64,000 nucleotides of DNA, taken from positions 113,939,235-114,003,234 of the forward strand of contig CM070874.1 of NCBI GenBank assembly GCA_036365515.1. Reading direction: 5' to 3'. The stretch is from Torymus aiolomorphi (taxonomy: Eukaryota; Arthropoda; Insecta; Hymenoptera; Torymidae). Positions within the stretch are counted from its first letter, which is position 1. Every line of letters begins with the position of its first letter. A program made the position numbers and the translations under genes. This document shows, one piece after another, positions 37,922 to 49,439 of the stretch. The notes below the pieces were generated by a model. It worked only from the letters and a program-made list of their open reading frames with translations. It did no database searches and was not told the origin of the DNA.

Positions 37922-38160
37922 TCGAGAAATCGACATTTTAAAATTTCTGTCATGACACTTCATATGTAAGATCGAATTGCGCGAGATGAGTCATAACAAT
38001 GTAGACTTTTACAAAGGTGTAGAATATCTTTCGAACCCCACTATCAGCTGCTGAATACATTTTTATTCTTTGTATAAACAAATAAAACAATGCAGTTAAG
38101 TCGTTATTCCGTAACTGTACAGTTAAGCGGTTTAGGGAAATTGTTCAAATAAGACAAATA
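37922..38160 (+). repeat. Right flank of the 37 kb block, paralogue of 56738-56963
   Basis: From TCGAGAAATCGACATT onward this matches 56738-56963 almost base for base, including ATCGAATTGCGCGAGATGAG and CCCCACTATCAGCTGCT. In the paralogue the sequence immediately to the left is the partner of 345-665, not satellite. The similarity ends at TTGTTCAAATAA. Confidence 0.85.
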
Positions 38161-39666
38161 GTTATTTCTTTACTTAAAACATAGAATACGAATTCTTTTT
38201 TAAATATTCATTCCCTTGCATCCGCCTCCCAACGGAATATGCATCAAGTCAACGGAATTCGGTAAACCGGATACCGAGCATTACTCGTTTACTGTTTACG
38301 CACTCTCGCTTCATCGCCCGGTAATCAAAGCTGTTTGTGTTACCTTCTATTATCTATTACCTTTGATCTTTGTTGCTATAATAATAGGTATGTCATAATC
38401 TGTTTATTGCATAGTATTAACTTCAAAACGGTGCTTGTAATTAAATATAAATATATAGGTAAGTTGTTTTTCCAGGCACAGGTGCAGTTAAGTGGTTAGG
38501 CAATTAACTGATATTTGCTCTTTGAACGCGTTTCAGATTTCCTGACCAAGACTACATGAAAAAGGGTAGTTAGAAGGTAAACATTCCGGTCCTAACTCAT
38601 TTTTGACCCCCAAGTGGGTTAGGTCGTTATTCCTGGAAGACACAGATTTCATACCTGCTTAAAATTACATCTGATAAGTGATAATTACCCAGTTGAATAG
38701 GTCTCCTAAAACCAGATAAAAAGTATTAGTATTTATCAGACCATTTCATTCGGGTAATCTATTATCATGTGTGCATAAATTAGGCGACAAACAGTTTTAC
38801 GATGTATATTCCAATACCAAGATAAATACTGCTTAATTATTTATGAATAAAATATAAATTTCTTATCGGAACTAGGATGCGTATTATTTTTATTATGTAC
38901 ATACTAAACTATCTCATCTATAATTTAATCTATAAATTATTGAAATCTATAATATATTTACTTTTACTTTCAAGCGAGTAATCACATTATGCTTTAAAAT
39001 CAATAGTTTTTCATCTTTTTCACATATTTTATCTTTGTTCACTGTTAATGCTGCAAAAAATATACCCAAAGCTTTACTATGTTAAAGTATCCACAAATTA
39101 TGCAAAATATACAATAATAAAGTTGAATGGTTGATTGAAAATAAATTTATTACCTGAATATCATACCTGTATGTAACATTATTTTATACGATACTCATCC
39201 TTTTTATATGGTAAAACTAAATGTTACATATATTATGATGCTTATTATCATTTAAAACAAAATAATTTCTCGATGTAGAACTCTATATTCTTAAGGGATA
39301 ATATAATATTTTAACAAATACATACAAAGGTATTTTTTTCATAAACTGTTAATTTTGATGCATACTTTCAGAGTATGCTTAAAATTACATATTTAATAAT
39401 TTACCGTAATAATCTAACGGTTAATTCGCTTAAGCTGATAATATCTCAAAGAGAATTTTTCCAGTTGTCTCCTTCGTTGAGTGGATCCTGGGTTAGTGCG
39501 GCTTTTTCCCAAGCTATGGATATAACCGTAATACATAAAATAATCAGTTGGTTACAATTTTTGAATAAAAATATTTTAGCATAATTTCATACATATATTA
39601 TTAAATAAAACAAGTTTAAGGCTAGTTATGCTACCTAGCCTGCCAGGTAAGTATACTGTAGATATA
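38161..39666 (+). other. AT-rich intergenic DNA, no gene seen
   Basis: No convincing coding frame. One 22-bp stretch at about 38611-38632 (CAAGTGGGTTAGGTCG then TTATT) is the reverse complement of the sequence at 631-652 and 56709-56730. A GTGCAGTTAAGTGGTTAGG motif near 38482 resembles GCAGTTAAGTCGTTATTCC near 38094. These look like scraps of an old repeat. Confidence 0.6.
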
Positions 39667-40374
39667 TGGGAGCGTCCGCCAGAAACCAGCCAGTGGGCAC
39701 GCGGGACGCATTTTTCATGCAAAACACGCTCTGTTCAACTCGCTCGTAATCGTATTCTAAGTCTATCAGAAAAAAACAAAAGATATATATCGATAGATTT
39801 TTCCTGCTCTTTCCAATGATGCTATTGTTTTTACTCCGAAACTTTTTCTTCTGGTCGAAAATTCAAGTTGAAAGTTCAGAGACATTTTTCTCAAAGTATA
39901 TCATGTTTCTTTTTCAAAATGCATATGACCATTCGAAAGTACAAGTCTTAAGCTACAAAACCCTAAATTTTCAAATTGGAGAAATGAAGGGCTCAAAAGT
40001 AACAAGATTAAAAAGACAGCGGTGAGTGGCCGCGCGTGCTCTCCGCGCTGCGCTCGGACGCGCCGCACGTTCGGGCTTGGTATAATGAGCTCGTAATCGT
40101 ATTTTGAGTCTCTCAGAAAAAAACAAAAGACATATATCGATAGATTTTTCCTGCTCTTTCCAATGATGCTATTCTTTTTACTCCCAAACACTTTCTTCTG
40201 GTCGGAAATTCGAGTGGAAAGTTCAGAACCATTTTTCTTAAAGTATAACATGTTGTTCTTCAAAATGCATAGCACCATTCGAAAGTAAAAGTTATAAGCT
40301 ACAAAACCCTACATTTTCAAGTTGGAGAAAGGTAGAGCTCAAAAGTAATAAGATTGAAAAGACAGCGGCGAGCG
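39667..40374 (+). repeat. Left terminal inverted repeat, two internal segments
   Basis: Arm of about 708 bp ending GACAGCGGCGAGCG. Segment 1 lies at about 39740-40030 and segment 2 at about 40090-40374. Both share the ATCGATAGATTTTTCCTGCT stretch and a motif GGGCTC or GAGCTC followed by AAAAGTAA. Confidence 0.85.
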
Positions 40375-40596
40375 GCCGCGTGAAATCTGTACTGCTCTTG
40401 GACGCGCCTCTGTATGCGTATATATCTATTATACTTTAATCGTTGCATCATTTTCACTTGTTATCATTTCTACCACTAGAGGGACCACAGAGTCGTTCCC
40501 AATACTTAAAAAAGCTCCTTGGAAGGTATTTATCACCCACTGAAAATGTTTTCTTTCTCAATATTTATTATTTTCATAATAAAAAAAAACTTTAAA

Positions 40597-42462
40597 ATGT
40601 CAAAGATTTTCAATCGCTGTTGTAATCCTTTTGATGAAGCAAAGCATTCATCTAAACTGAAATTTATTTCTGAAAAAATGAAAGCTCGTTTTCCGAACTT
40701 ACAAGATAAAGATAAAATATGTGATTCTTGTCGATTAAAATTTGATGCGAAAATTGAGGAAGAAAATGTAGTGTCAATGGAAGAATCTAGAGAAATTATT
40801 TCTAATTTACAAAAATTGTTTAACGATGATAATTTGTCGAAAAATGAAAAAATGTTGCTTTTAAAATTACTCCCAAAAAACTGGAGTTCTCGTAAAGTTG
40901 CTAATTTTTCTAATTCATCCCGTTGGCTTGTAACAAAATGTTTGTCAGATAGTCAATCCCTTTTAGTTGATAAAAAGGGAAACCGAAAAATATCATGTGA
41001 TACTGTAAACGAAGTAAAACTTTTCTATCAAAATGACAATAATAGTAGAATCATGCCAGGTTATAAAGATAATAAGTGTATCCGAAATGATAATGGCACA
41101 AAGACCTATGTTCAGAAACGACTTGTTTTGTACAATCTTAGAGAGTTATATTTAAAGTATAAACAACAGTATCCCGAATCAAAAATAGGATTCACTAAAT
41201 TTGCCGAATGTCGCCCTAAATATTGTGTTTTAGCTGGTGCTAGTGGTACGCATTCAGTGTGTGTGTGCATTCATCATCAAAACGTCAAACTCCTCTTAGC
41301 TGGTTTAAGTAATTCGGGAGTTTCTTTTGATAAAATGGATACTTACAAAGATTGTATAGCTGAAATAGTTTGTAAAACACCAACAGCGAAATGTTACTTA
41401 AATATGTGTCAAAATTGTCCTGGTATTGAACCTCTAAAAACGGAACTTGAACTATTTCTTGAAAGGTCTGGGGTTAATGAAATAAAATTTCAAATGTGGA
41501 AAACTACTGATAGATCAACATTGCAAACTGAAATTGTTTCTAGTTCTTTATTTACTGATATCTTTTTTCCTCTTTTACATAAACTCAAAACTCATTCTTT
41601 CATTTCCAAGCAGCAGTCATCTTATTTTCAAATCTTACGAGAATCCTTAAGCAAAGGAGAATTTTTAATTTCCCTAGATTTTTCGGAAAACTATGCGTTC
41701 ATTGCACAAGATGCGGCACAATCATTCCACTATAATAATAATCAATGTAGTTTGGCAACAATAGTTATTTACTACAAAGGTTCAGATTCTAAAATTGAAC
41801 ACAAAAGTATGGCGGTTTTTTCAGACAACTTAATTCATGATACTGTGGCAGTTTACCTAATTCAAGAAATTATAATCGATTACCTTAAAAAATCTTTTGA
41901 TTTCGTTAAAAAAATCATTTACTTTACTGATGGAGCTACACAACATTTTAAAAATAAACATAATTTTCAGAATCTTTTTCATCATTATGAAGATTTTTCC
42001 GTTGAAGCTGAATGGCACTTTCATGCGACTGCTCACGGAAAAAATGCATACGATGGAATCGGTGCTTCTATAAAAAGTAATGCTAGGCGAGCAAGTTTGC
42101 GGAAAGTATCCGATAATTATATATTGACGCCGCAAGATCTTTACCAGTGGGCGACTAAATACTTTGAAAATATTTTGTGCTTTTTTTCATCAAAAGATGA
42201 ATATGCTAAGGCTACAGATAAATTAAGACAAAGGCTAGATTCAGCGAAAACAGTGCCTGGAACTCAATCGTTTCACTGTGTTAGATTATTAGCTAACACT
42301 AAAAAGTTAGAACTAAAACGATTCTCAACATCCAAAGATTCTGAATTATATCCACCAGTTAAAAAAGCCGAACCCTCTAAAACTCGAATTAAGAAAAACA
42401 TGAGTATCGTGAAAAGACCAATAAAAATAATCGCAAATAAAAATAAAAGAATTAAGGTTTAA
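40597..42462 (+). CDS. Transposase-like protein, unassigned superfamily
   Basis: 621 residues from an ATG in good context (AAAATG). An in-frame ATG 51 bp upstream exists but adds a low-complexity hydrophobic stretch. The N-terminus has paired cysteines (CCNPF, then ICDSCRLKF about 38 residues on) that could bind zinc. The centre has HSVCVCIHH and a CYLNMCQNC cysteine cluster. The C-terminal half has a possible nuclease core: LDFSENYAF, then YFTDGATQHFKNKHNF, then AEWHFHATAHGKNAYDGIG. These conserved-looking acidic residues could form a DDE/D triad; that is inference. The tail is very basic (KKNMSIVKRPIKII, NKNKRIKV), fitting DNA binding. Its place between long inverted repeats supports a transposase. 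I recall similar proteins in other invertebrate genomes but cannot name the superfamily with confidence. Confidence 0.75.
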   Translation: MSKIFNRCCNPFDEAKHSSKLKFISEKMKARFPNLQDKDKICDSCRLKFDAKIEEENVVSMEESREIISNLQKLFNDDNLSKNEKMLLLKLLPKNWSSRKVANFSNSSRWLVTKCLSDSQSLLVDKKGNRKISCDTVNEVKLFYQNDNNSRIMPGYKDNKCIRNDNGTKTYVQKRLVLYNLRELYLKYKQQYPESKIGFTKFAECRPKYCVLAGASGTHSVCVCIHHQNVKLLLAGLSNSGVSFDKMDTYKDCIAEIVCKTPTAKCYLNMCQNCPGIEPLKTELELFLERSGVNEIKFQMWKTTDRSTLQTEIVSSSLFTDIFFPLLHKLKTHSFISKQQSSYFQILRESLSKGEFLISLDFSENYAFIAQDAAQSFHYNNNQCSLATIVIYYKGSDSKIEHKSMAVFSDNLIHDTVAVYLIQEIIIDYLKKSFDFVKKIIYFTDGATQHFKNKHNFQNLFHHYEDFSVEAEWHFHATAHGKNAYDGIGASIKSNARRASLRKVSDNYILTPQDLYQWATKYFENILCFFSSKDEYAKATDKLRQRLDSAKTVPGTQSFHCVRLLANTKKLELKRFSTSKDSELYPPVKKAEPSKTRIKKNMSIVKRPIKIIANKNKRIKV

Positions 42463-42600
42463 ATAAAAAATTAATATATTTAAAACGTAATATATGATGC
42501 ACTGATAAAACATTGTGTAATGCTTTTAATAGGAAACAACAAAAATATGCACTACGTTTATAAAAGCACACTCGGATCCAGCGCAAAAAGTTTGCGCAGT

Positions 42601-43310
42601 CGCTCGCCGCTGTCTTCTTAATCTTATTACTTTTGAGCTCTACGTTTCTCCAACTTTAAAATGTAGGGGTTTGTAGCTTATAACTTGTACTTTCGAATGG
42701 TGCTATGCATTTTGAAGAACAACATGTTATACTTTAAGAAAAGTGGTTCTGAACTTTCCACTCGAATTTCCGACCAGAAGAAAGTGTTTGGGAGTAAAAA
42801 GAATAGCACCATTGGAAAGAGCAGAAAAAAATCTATCGATATATGTCTCTTGTTTTTTTCTGAGAGACTCAAAATACGATTACGAGCTCATTATACCAAG
42901 CCCGAGCGTGCGGCGCGTCTGGGCGCAGCGCGAAGAGCACGCGCGGCCACTCACCACTGTCTTTTTAATCTTGTTACTTTTGAGCCCTTCATTTCTCCAA
43001 TTTGAAAATTTAGGGTTTTATAGCTTAAGACTTGTACTTTCGAATGATCATATGCATTTTGAAAAAAAACGTGATATACTTTGAGAAAAATGTCTCTGAA
43101 CTTTTAACTTGAATTTTCGACCAGAAGAAAAAGTTTCGGAGTAAAAACAATAGCACCATTGGAAAGAGCAGGAAAAAATCTATCGATATATATCTTTTGT
43201 TTTTTTTCTGAGAGACTCAGAATACGATTACGAGCGAGTTGAACAGAGCGTGTTTTGCATGAAAAATGCGTCCTGCGCGCCCGCTGGCTGGTTTCTGGCG
43301 GACGCTCCCA
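42601..43310 (-). repeat. Right terminal inverted repeat, two internal segments
   Basis: Reverse complement of the left arm over its whole length, starting CGCTCGCCGCTGTC at 42601 and ending GGCGGACGCTCCCA at 43310. The order of the two internal segments is preserved as a mirror image. Confidence 0.85.
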
Positions 43311-43394
43311 TATATAGTTTAAAGGAGGAGGGGAACATCAGCTGTAGCAAGCCAGCGATAGGTGGCGCTACTAAGAGAAGGGGCCGTGCCTGCT

Positions 43395-43430
43395 TATAAG
43401 CCAGCCGCCGCCGTTTAGGCAACAGTTTCG
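43395..43430 (+). promoter_or_regulatory. Probable core promoter of the F-box gene
   Basis: A TATAAG box at 43395-43400 is followed 29 bp later by an initiator-like ACAGTTT (A at 43424). That spacing is right for an insect TATA promoter. A second ACAGT lies at 43432. The transposon end is only about 85 bp upstream. Both calls rest on motif and spacing only. Confidence 0.5.
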
Positions 43431-43631
43431 TACAGTACTCAGAACTGGAGAGTCGTCAATATCACTCTTTCAACGCTCCTACTCGCATCTTTCGTGTTCT
43501 CTTACGAATGGGATAGTGGTCAATAAGACTTTGACAGGAATCTCGTCGCATCTTCCGTGTTCTTGTGCCAATCGTACGTAGTCCACGAGACTTTGACTTT
43601 CGTGTTCTTTGGCAAATCATCCAACATCAAG

Positions 43632-44822
43632 ATGGCACGAACAAGCAGAGCATATGAGGCAGTGAAGACCCCCGCGTTCAACGATATTGACGAATATACA
43701 CTGGCGCATATCTTTCAGTACCTCTCTTTGATCGACAGAACGAAAGTCGAGCGGGTGTGCAAACGCTGGAAAAGAGCGAGTCGGGAATATGGTTACCTGT
43801 ATTCAAAACATCTGACGATTGGCTCCGATATGGATGAATTACCGTTCTTTAACAAAAGTGTCCAGGAGAACGAATCCAAGCTAGAGAAAATACTACGCTA
43901 TCGCTGCAAGTACATAGAAGAAGTCAATTTTACATCTGAATGTCATTACAAACTGTATAAGCGGGCGATCCCGCTGCTGTCGCAGTGGTGCCCTAAGCTG
44001 AAACGCCTCGACGCTCACAACTTGAAGGTACATAACGATAACTTGACTAACCTGGTCGAGGGCTGCTCGAACTTGGAGGAACTGATACTGGGAATGGGTT
44101 TACGTGGGCCGCTTAAGGAGAATGAGCTGAACGAATTCTTCTGTGGTGCCAAGCGCCTAAAAGGATTCGGCGTACAATATCAGATGTCTATGACCGGCAC
44201 GTGTTTGCTGAAGTTGCAACCAGGAATATTGGAGAGCCTGGAAATAGAAGATTGTATTTCCTTCCACCTGACACCAGAGATAGCTGCGTTCCTCGCACCG
44301 TCGCTCAGGAGATTCTCTTACAGCGGGTACAGCAGGAAATATAAGCAGAACTTGGAAAACATTGCGCAGCTGCCGAATCTGCGCAGACTTTTAGTTAGCG
44401 TGAATCCCAATCAGTTGACCAAGTGTATACTCAAGAGTATAGTCCGAAGCTGCACATTGCTGGAAGCCGTGGACCTGGACAGATCGCTCATGGGTAACCA
44501 GGACCACGACATTACGCCTTTATTGGATCTACCAAACCTCAAGGAACTGGCGATCAGAAGCAAAATGCCCACCGGCGAGGTTGTGCTCATGAATAAATCG
44601 TTTGAGAAGATTGAGCGACTGACGTTGGGCTGTACGATCACGATGAATGTAGAGGCTTACAAGATCCTCATAGATCGGTTACCAGCTTTGCAATACTTCT
44701 CGGTGTGCAGCTGTAGCTTGGACCGACCTGCGGCCAGGGTCTTGGGCAAAAATGTAATCGTAGCAATCTATTTTCATTGCGAATCCTATACTGACACACA
44801 GGTGTTAGAATCAATACCTTAA
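43632..44822 (+). CDS. F-box / leucine-rich-repeat protein
   Basis: 396 residues in one exon from ATG 43632 (AAGATGGC, good context). An F-box lies at about residues 16-52 (FNDIDEYTLAHIFQYL, then KVERVCKRWKRAS). F-box proteins bind Skp1 and bring substrates to SCF ubiquitin ligases. The rest contains irregular leucine-rich repeats, for example CPKLKRLDAHNL, CSNLEELILGMGL, LPNLRRLLVSVN, LPNLKELAIRSKM, FEKIERLTLGC and LPALQYFSVCSC. Such repeats normally form the substrate-binding face. The frame is intact, with higher GC than the surroundings. The gene ends ESIP then TAA, with a poly(A) signal 156 bp later. Its last 373 bp and 3' flank are duplicated at 56965. No orthologue is assigned, since F-box/LRR families are large in insects. 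Confidence 0.85.
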   Translation: MARTSRAYEAVKTPAFNDIDEYTLAHIFQYLSLIDRTKVERVCKRWKRASREYGYLYSKHLTIGSDMDELPFFNKSVQENESKLEKILRYRCKYIEEVNFTSECHYKLYKRAIPLLSQWCPKLKRLDAHNLKVHNDNLTNLVEGCSNLEELILGMGLRGPLKENELNEFFCGAKRLKGFGVQYQMSMTGTCLLKLQPGILESLEIEDCISFHLTPEIAAFLAPSLRRFSYSGYSRKYKQNLENIAQLPNLRRLLVSVNPNQLTKCILKSIVRSCTLLEAVDLDRSLMGNQDHDITPLLDLPNLKELAIRSKMPTGEVVLMNKSFEKIERLTLGCTITMNVEAYKILIDRLPALQYFSVCSCSLDRPAARVLGKNVIVAIYFHCESYTDTQVLESIP

Positions 44823-44977
44823 TCGCACTTCATAAATTCTTAGATGAAGGACTGGATATTTTATTACAATGTAGCTTTAAGATTATTATTAGAGAACGAT
44901 AGGTACTGAGTCAATTATGTCAGACTTTTACATAATGAGTAAATAATTTTGTGATTGTAAGTACCATATCTTTTCTA

Positions 44978-44983
44978 AATAAA
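44978..44983 (+). terminator. Poly(A) signal AATAAA of the F-box gene
   Basis: First canonical AATAAA after the F-box stop codon, in CTAAATAAATAC. The duplicated 3' flank near 57500 keeps the same hexamer. Confidence 0.6.
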
Positions 44984-45545
44984 TACAAAAATAACCTAAA
45001 ATTTTTTTTATTAAATTTATTTTTGATGTACCCCCATTTAATATTATGTACAATGTTAACGTTTTTGATAATGTATTGTGTTATAATATATATATATATA
45101 TATGGGATGTTTCACATGAAGTGAGCAAGTAAAAATTTTAAAATAGTTAAAAAATGTTTAACTTTTAGTTTTTTATGAATAAAACATGTTCCTAAAATTT
45201 TAGATCGATATTTGCATAAATAAAAAAACTCTGCAACATTGAAAACTCAAATTTTATGCAATTTTTGGTTAAAATTCAAATTTTATCTTTTTTTTTCTGA
45301 AAAAGGACCCGGCACAAAATCATAGGAATTTGGACCTCTGTGAAAACTTCGGAAACTTTGGTATGTTACAGGTTATGAGTCTCATATCAAAAGTCCTCAT
45401 GGGTCCAAGATGCAAAAATGGACAGATTTTGAAATGTATAGATCTCAAAACCTCTATAGAGGTTATAGGATATCACCATTACTTCACGAGCGCAACTTGG
45501 TGCACTTATTTTTATGAGAGTTTGCGCTGAGGTTTCTTGATGCTT

Positions 45546-47163
45546 AAGTGTGTTTATCTGTGTGGGTGTGTGTGCTGTGTGTATGTCCGTATGTGTGCGT
45601 GAGTGTTTGTGTGTGTCTGTGTGTGTGTCCGTATGCGTGTGAGTGTGTTTGTGTGTGTGTATTTGTCCGTATGTGTGTGTGTTTGTGTGTGTATGTGTCT
45701 GTGTGTGTCCGTATGTATGTGTGGGTGTGATTGGGTGTTTGTGTATGTGTGTGGATGTTTGTGTGTGTATGTGTGTGCGCACACACAGATACATACTCAC
45801 ACAGACATGCGGACACACACAGACACACACACAGCAACATACACACACAAACACACCCTCACACATCCATACGGGCCACACACATACGAACGCAAACACA
45901 CATACGCACACACATATACGGACACGCACACACAGATACACACACAAACACACAAACACACTCGCACACACATACGGGCACACACATGCCCGCACACACA
46001 GAGATACTTACACACACAGACGCACACACAGACACACACACAAACATACGGAAACAGACACAACCACTCACACACACACACGGACACAGACACACACTCA
46101 AACGAACATACGGACACACAAATAAACACACACACAGACACACACACACCCAGACACACACACACGCGCGTGCGCATACACACAGATACACACTCACACA
46201 CACATACAGACACACACAGATACACACACAGATACACACACAGACACATACACACCCATTCACACAAACATACGGACACACACACAAACACATACACATA
46301 AACACACTCACGTACAGGCACGCACACAGGCACACACAAACACACTCATCCACACACTTACACTCACACACACATACGAACACACACACGCGCGCATACA
46401 CCCATAAACACATACATACGGACGCACACAGATACATACACAGACACACATACTCACACACGCATACACTAACCACTCGCATACACATACGGACACACAG
46501 ACACACACACTCATACGAACATACGGACATACACACAAACACACACACACAGACATACGCACACACAAACGTACCCACACACATACGGACACACATACGC
46601 GCGCGCATACACACAAATACACACTCACACAGATACGGACACACAGATACATACAGCCACATACACACATAAACAGACAGACACATAAGGACACACACAG
46701 ACACATACACACATACTCACACAAACATACGGACACACACATATGGAAAGACACAGACACACACAGACACAAACACACACACACACACATACGGACACGC
46801 AGACGCACACACACACTCACACAAACACACACACATATAAACACACTCACACACACAGGCACATACAAAAACACACTCATACACGCAAACACACACACAG
46901 GCACGCACACAAACACACTTATACACATAAACACACACGCACACATACGGACACACACGCGCGCATACACACAGATACACACTCACACACATACGGACAC
47001 ACAGATACACACTCAGACACATACACACACTAACACACTCACACACACATACGGATACACACAGACACACACACACATACGGACACACACATACGCACAC
47101 AAATACACACACACGCACACATACAGATACACACTCACACACACACAAACACACTCATACACA
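45546..47163 (+). repeat. TG/CA minisatellite with internal strand switch
   Basis: About 230 bp of TGTGTGTCCGTATG-type repeat, then about 1.4 kb of its complement-strand form (CATACGGACACACA), meeting at GTGCGCAC (45775-45782). Long open frames on both strands are low-complexity artefacts. Confidence 0.9.
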
Positions 47164-47365
47164 CCCTGGTGGAAGTAAAAACTGCACATTTCTGCACATT
47201 TCTGCACATTTCTGCACATTTCTGCACATTTCTGCACATTTTTGCACATTTCTGCACATTTCTACACATTTGTACACATTTTGTGAAGTTATTAGACTTT
47301 TGTTGAAAAATGTGTAGAAATGTGTAGAAATGTGCATAAATGTGCATAAATGTGCATAAATGTGC
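47164..47365 (+). repeat. Left terminal and subterminal repeats of the CACTA-like element
   Basis: Seven or more copies of TGCACATTTC or TACACATTTC follow the terminus. A stem (TTATTAGACTTTTGTT) and inverted decamers (AAATGTGTAG, AAATGTGCAT) come next, so the left end is itself a foldback. Confidence 0.85.
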
Positions 47366-47796
47366 AATTCGATGTTTCTAATGTATGAATTAGAATGAAT
47401 AATAATTCTAATAAAGAATGAATGAACTAATTATAATTATATTATAATATTAACCAATTATGAATAATTAATATTAACAAAGTATCAGAAATGTGTTTTA
47501 TGCCATTACATGAATAATATAAGACAATAATAGTATGGATAAATGAATTGAATGGAAGGTATGTATCAGGCGGATGGAACGAATGACGAGTGAATTCGAA
47601 TTCAAAAGAAATACTGTTGTATTAAAGGTTTTTATTTGTAAGCGTTATATGATTATACAAAATTACAGAATGACTTATAAAATAGTCAACAGTATTTATA
47701 TGTGAATATTTTAATCCAAAAATACAAAATATGACTTACAAAATAGTCAATAATATAATACTGTATTTTAATAGTATTTTAACAGTTATTTAACAT

Positions 47797-49439
47797 TTAT
47801 AGTTCTACTTTTTCAATGTCCTCTGCATGGCTTTCAAGAAAGTCTTCGTCGTCCAACTCGGGATATTTCTTCAGCAGCTCTACATGTCTTTTTGAACAGT
47901 AAATAGCCCTATTGGCGTAAGCATTAATGTTTCCTAGTTCGTAGTTAAATAAAACGTCATGGTAATTATAAAATGTCAAGTAGTTGACAAAATGTTGTCT
48001 TATTGCTCTCCTTTTACGGGGAGTAAGCGGAGTAATATCACTTGGCGTACTTGTTCTTTTTTTACACACATCGCTTAGCTAATTCTTTACGAGACCAGGC
48101 TAAATAACATAGGTGCTCGTAAAAAACGCTTGGCTTTATTTTATTATAACAGTCATCAAGAGAATCCGCTCTAACCATAATGCCACTATTTGTGCAGATC
48201 GGTACAGGTACACCTTTTGGCTCAGGATTCTCCTTTTTGTTTGAAAATAAAATGAAATAATTAGATATGTTTAGAATAAGAATTCAAAATATTATTTTAT
48301 TTACATAAAAAAAATGATTAAATATAAAGTAAAATTTTCAAATACCTTCAGTGTCTTTATCACGTAGAGCATTCTGTAGTATTTTACATTTTTCTTGTAG
48401 CTTTTTATTGATACGTTCCGCAACATTTTTTTTACCTCGCTCTTCAGATAGCTTATTACTTAAGACTTCATTTTGTTTTCTTATGTTATTATACTAAAAA
48501 ATTTGTAAATATTTTGTGTTCATATTTATAAAAAGTGTTACTTAATCATTAAAATAAATTACCATAAGACTTACGTGTTCACCATCATCATTATTGGATG
48601 TGCCTATATTATTGAAAGCTTTTAGCATTTTGTTTCTACTTTTGTTAGCACGAAGGTCAGGACTTCTGTTGTTTCCCGCAGTTTTATTATCTTCTTCATC
48701 TGTGCTTTCTTTTTCTGAAGATGTAGTGTCATCCTTACCTCCATTCTCATCACTGTCATTCCCCAGTTGAGATTCAATATCATCTGTATGTCCCAATGCT
48801 TCAGTACTTATGCTGTTATGATCTTTACGTAATACTTTGTTACTCTTTTCAGTGGTCTCATCATTACTGAACTGTGATAAATGAGCTTTTATTATTTCCT
48901 GGTTTTTAAGTGTACTAGCCTTTGAAAGGGTCCTTTTTAAATCCTAGGTTACAAATTTAATAAAAACCAATTGATATAAATATCAATTAAGTATATGATT
49001 CTGTAGTATTAAGTACAATTAAGTAACAATACCGATCTAGTTTTTTTCATTGCAACAGCTTGGATACGTTGACAAGTTTGATCATCATTGAAGACATTCA
49101 AGTCAGAATTATTTAAATTGGGTACAACTATCCTCTTCTCATCAATGTATTGTTTCATAGTCTCAATGCTACCTGAAAGTAGGAAAAAAAGTTTTTTAAA
49201 AGTTGAAATGAAAATTCAAAATTAAATTATTCCAAACATATGATAAATATACCAGCTACAATTAAAATCTGACATGTATCAGTTTTTGTACCATCAGCTC
49301 CAATATATTTAAATGGTTTTGAGGAAAATTTAGTGCTTTGCCGACCAGGGGTTTGATAATAAAAATCTTCTATCTCACTTCCTTTAACTGTAAAATATTT
49401 CTTTTTTGCCTTAATATAAATATAGGCAAACATTTCCAT
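47797..49439 (-). pseudogene. BEN-domain protein gene of the CACTA-like element, multi-exon, frameshifted
   Basis: Exons I infer from GT-AG borders and phase are 49439-49253, 49172-49033, 48943-48575 and 48493-48346, then a 3' part from about 48230 to 47797. The first three junctions keep frame (donors GGTATAT, CGGTATTG, CACGTAAGT). The N-terminal part reads MEMFAYIYIKAKKKYF. The middle is acidic and serine-rich, then comes a coiled-coil-like stretch (NEVLSNKLSEERGKKN). The C-terminus resembles a BEN domain: YEHLCYLAWSRKELAKRCV, then KKRTSTPSDI, then LTPRKRRAIRQHF. BEN domains bind DNA or chromatin. The BEN match is split by a frame change at an A-run (48057-48063), and the junction into the 3' part is also out of phase. 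This copy is therefore broken or contains sequence errors. It is transcribed divergently from the transposase. Confidence 0.65.

Larger units (their letters stand above)
39667..43310 (+). mobile_element. 3.6 kb DNA transposon with long compound inverted repeats
   Basis: Ends are TGGGAGCGTCCGCCAGAAAC at 39667 and its reverse complement ending at 43310. TATA lies immediately outside each end (39663-39666 and 43311-43314) and is a candidate target duplication. Each arm is about 0.7 kb. It contains two diverged tandem copies of a 0.3-0.35 kb segment carrying AAAAACAAAAGA, ATATATCGATAGATTTTTCC and CTTTCCAATGATGCTATT. A single long gene fills the middle. Arms remain highly similar and the gene is open, so the insertion is probably not ancient. 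Confidence 0.85.

Noticed and set aside
38216..38398. Small 60-codon frame ending in a hydrophobic stretch
   Set aside because: The start is TTG rather than ATG, and there is no conserved context, splice signal or neighbour support.
43557..43631. Upstream extension of the F-box protein by 25 residues
   Set aside because: It would need a GTG start; the ATG at 43632 has a good context and leads directly into the F-box.
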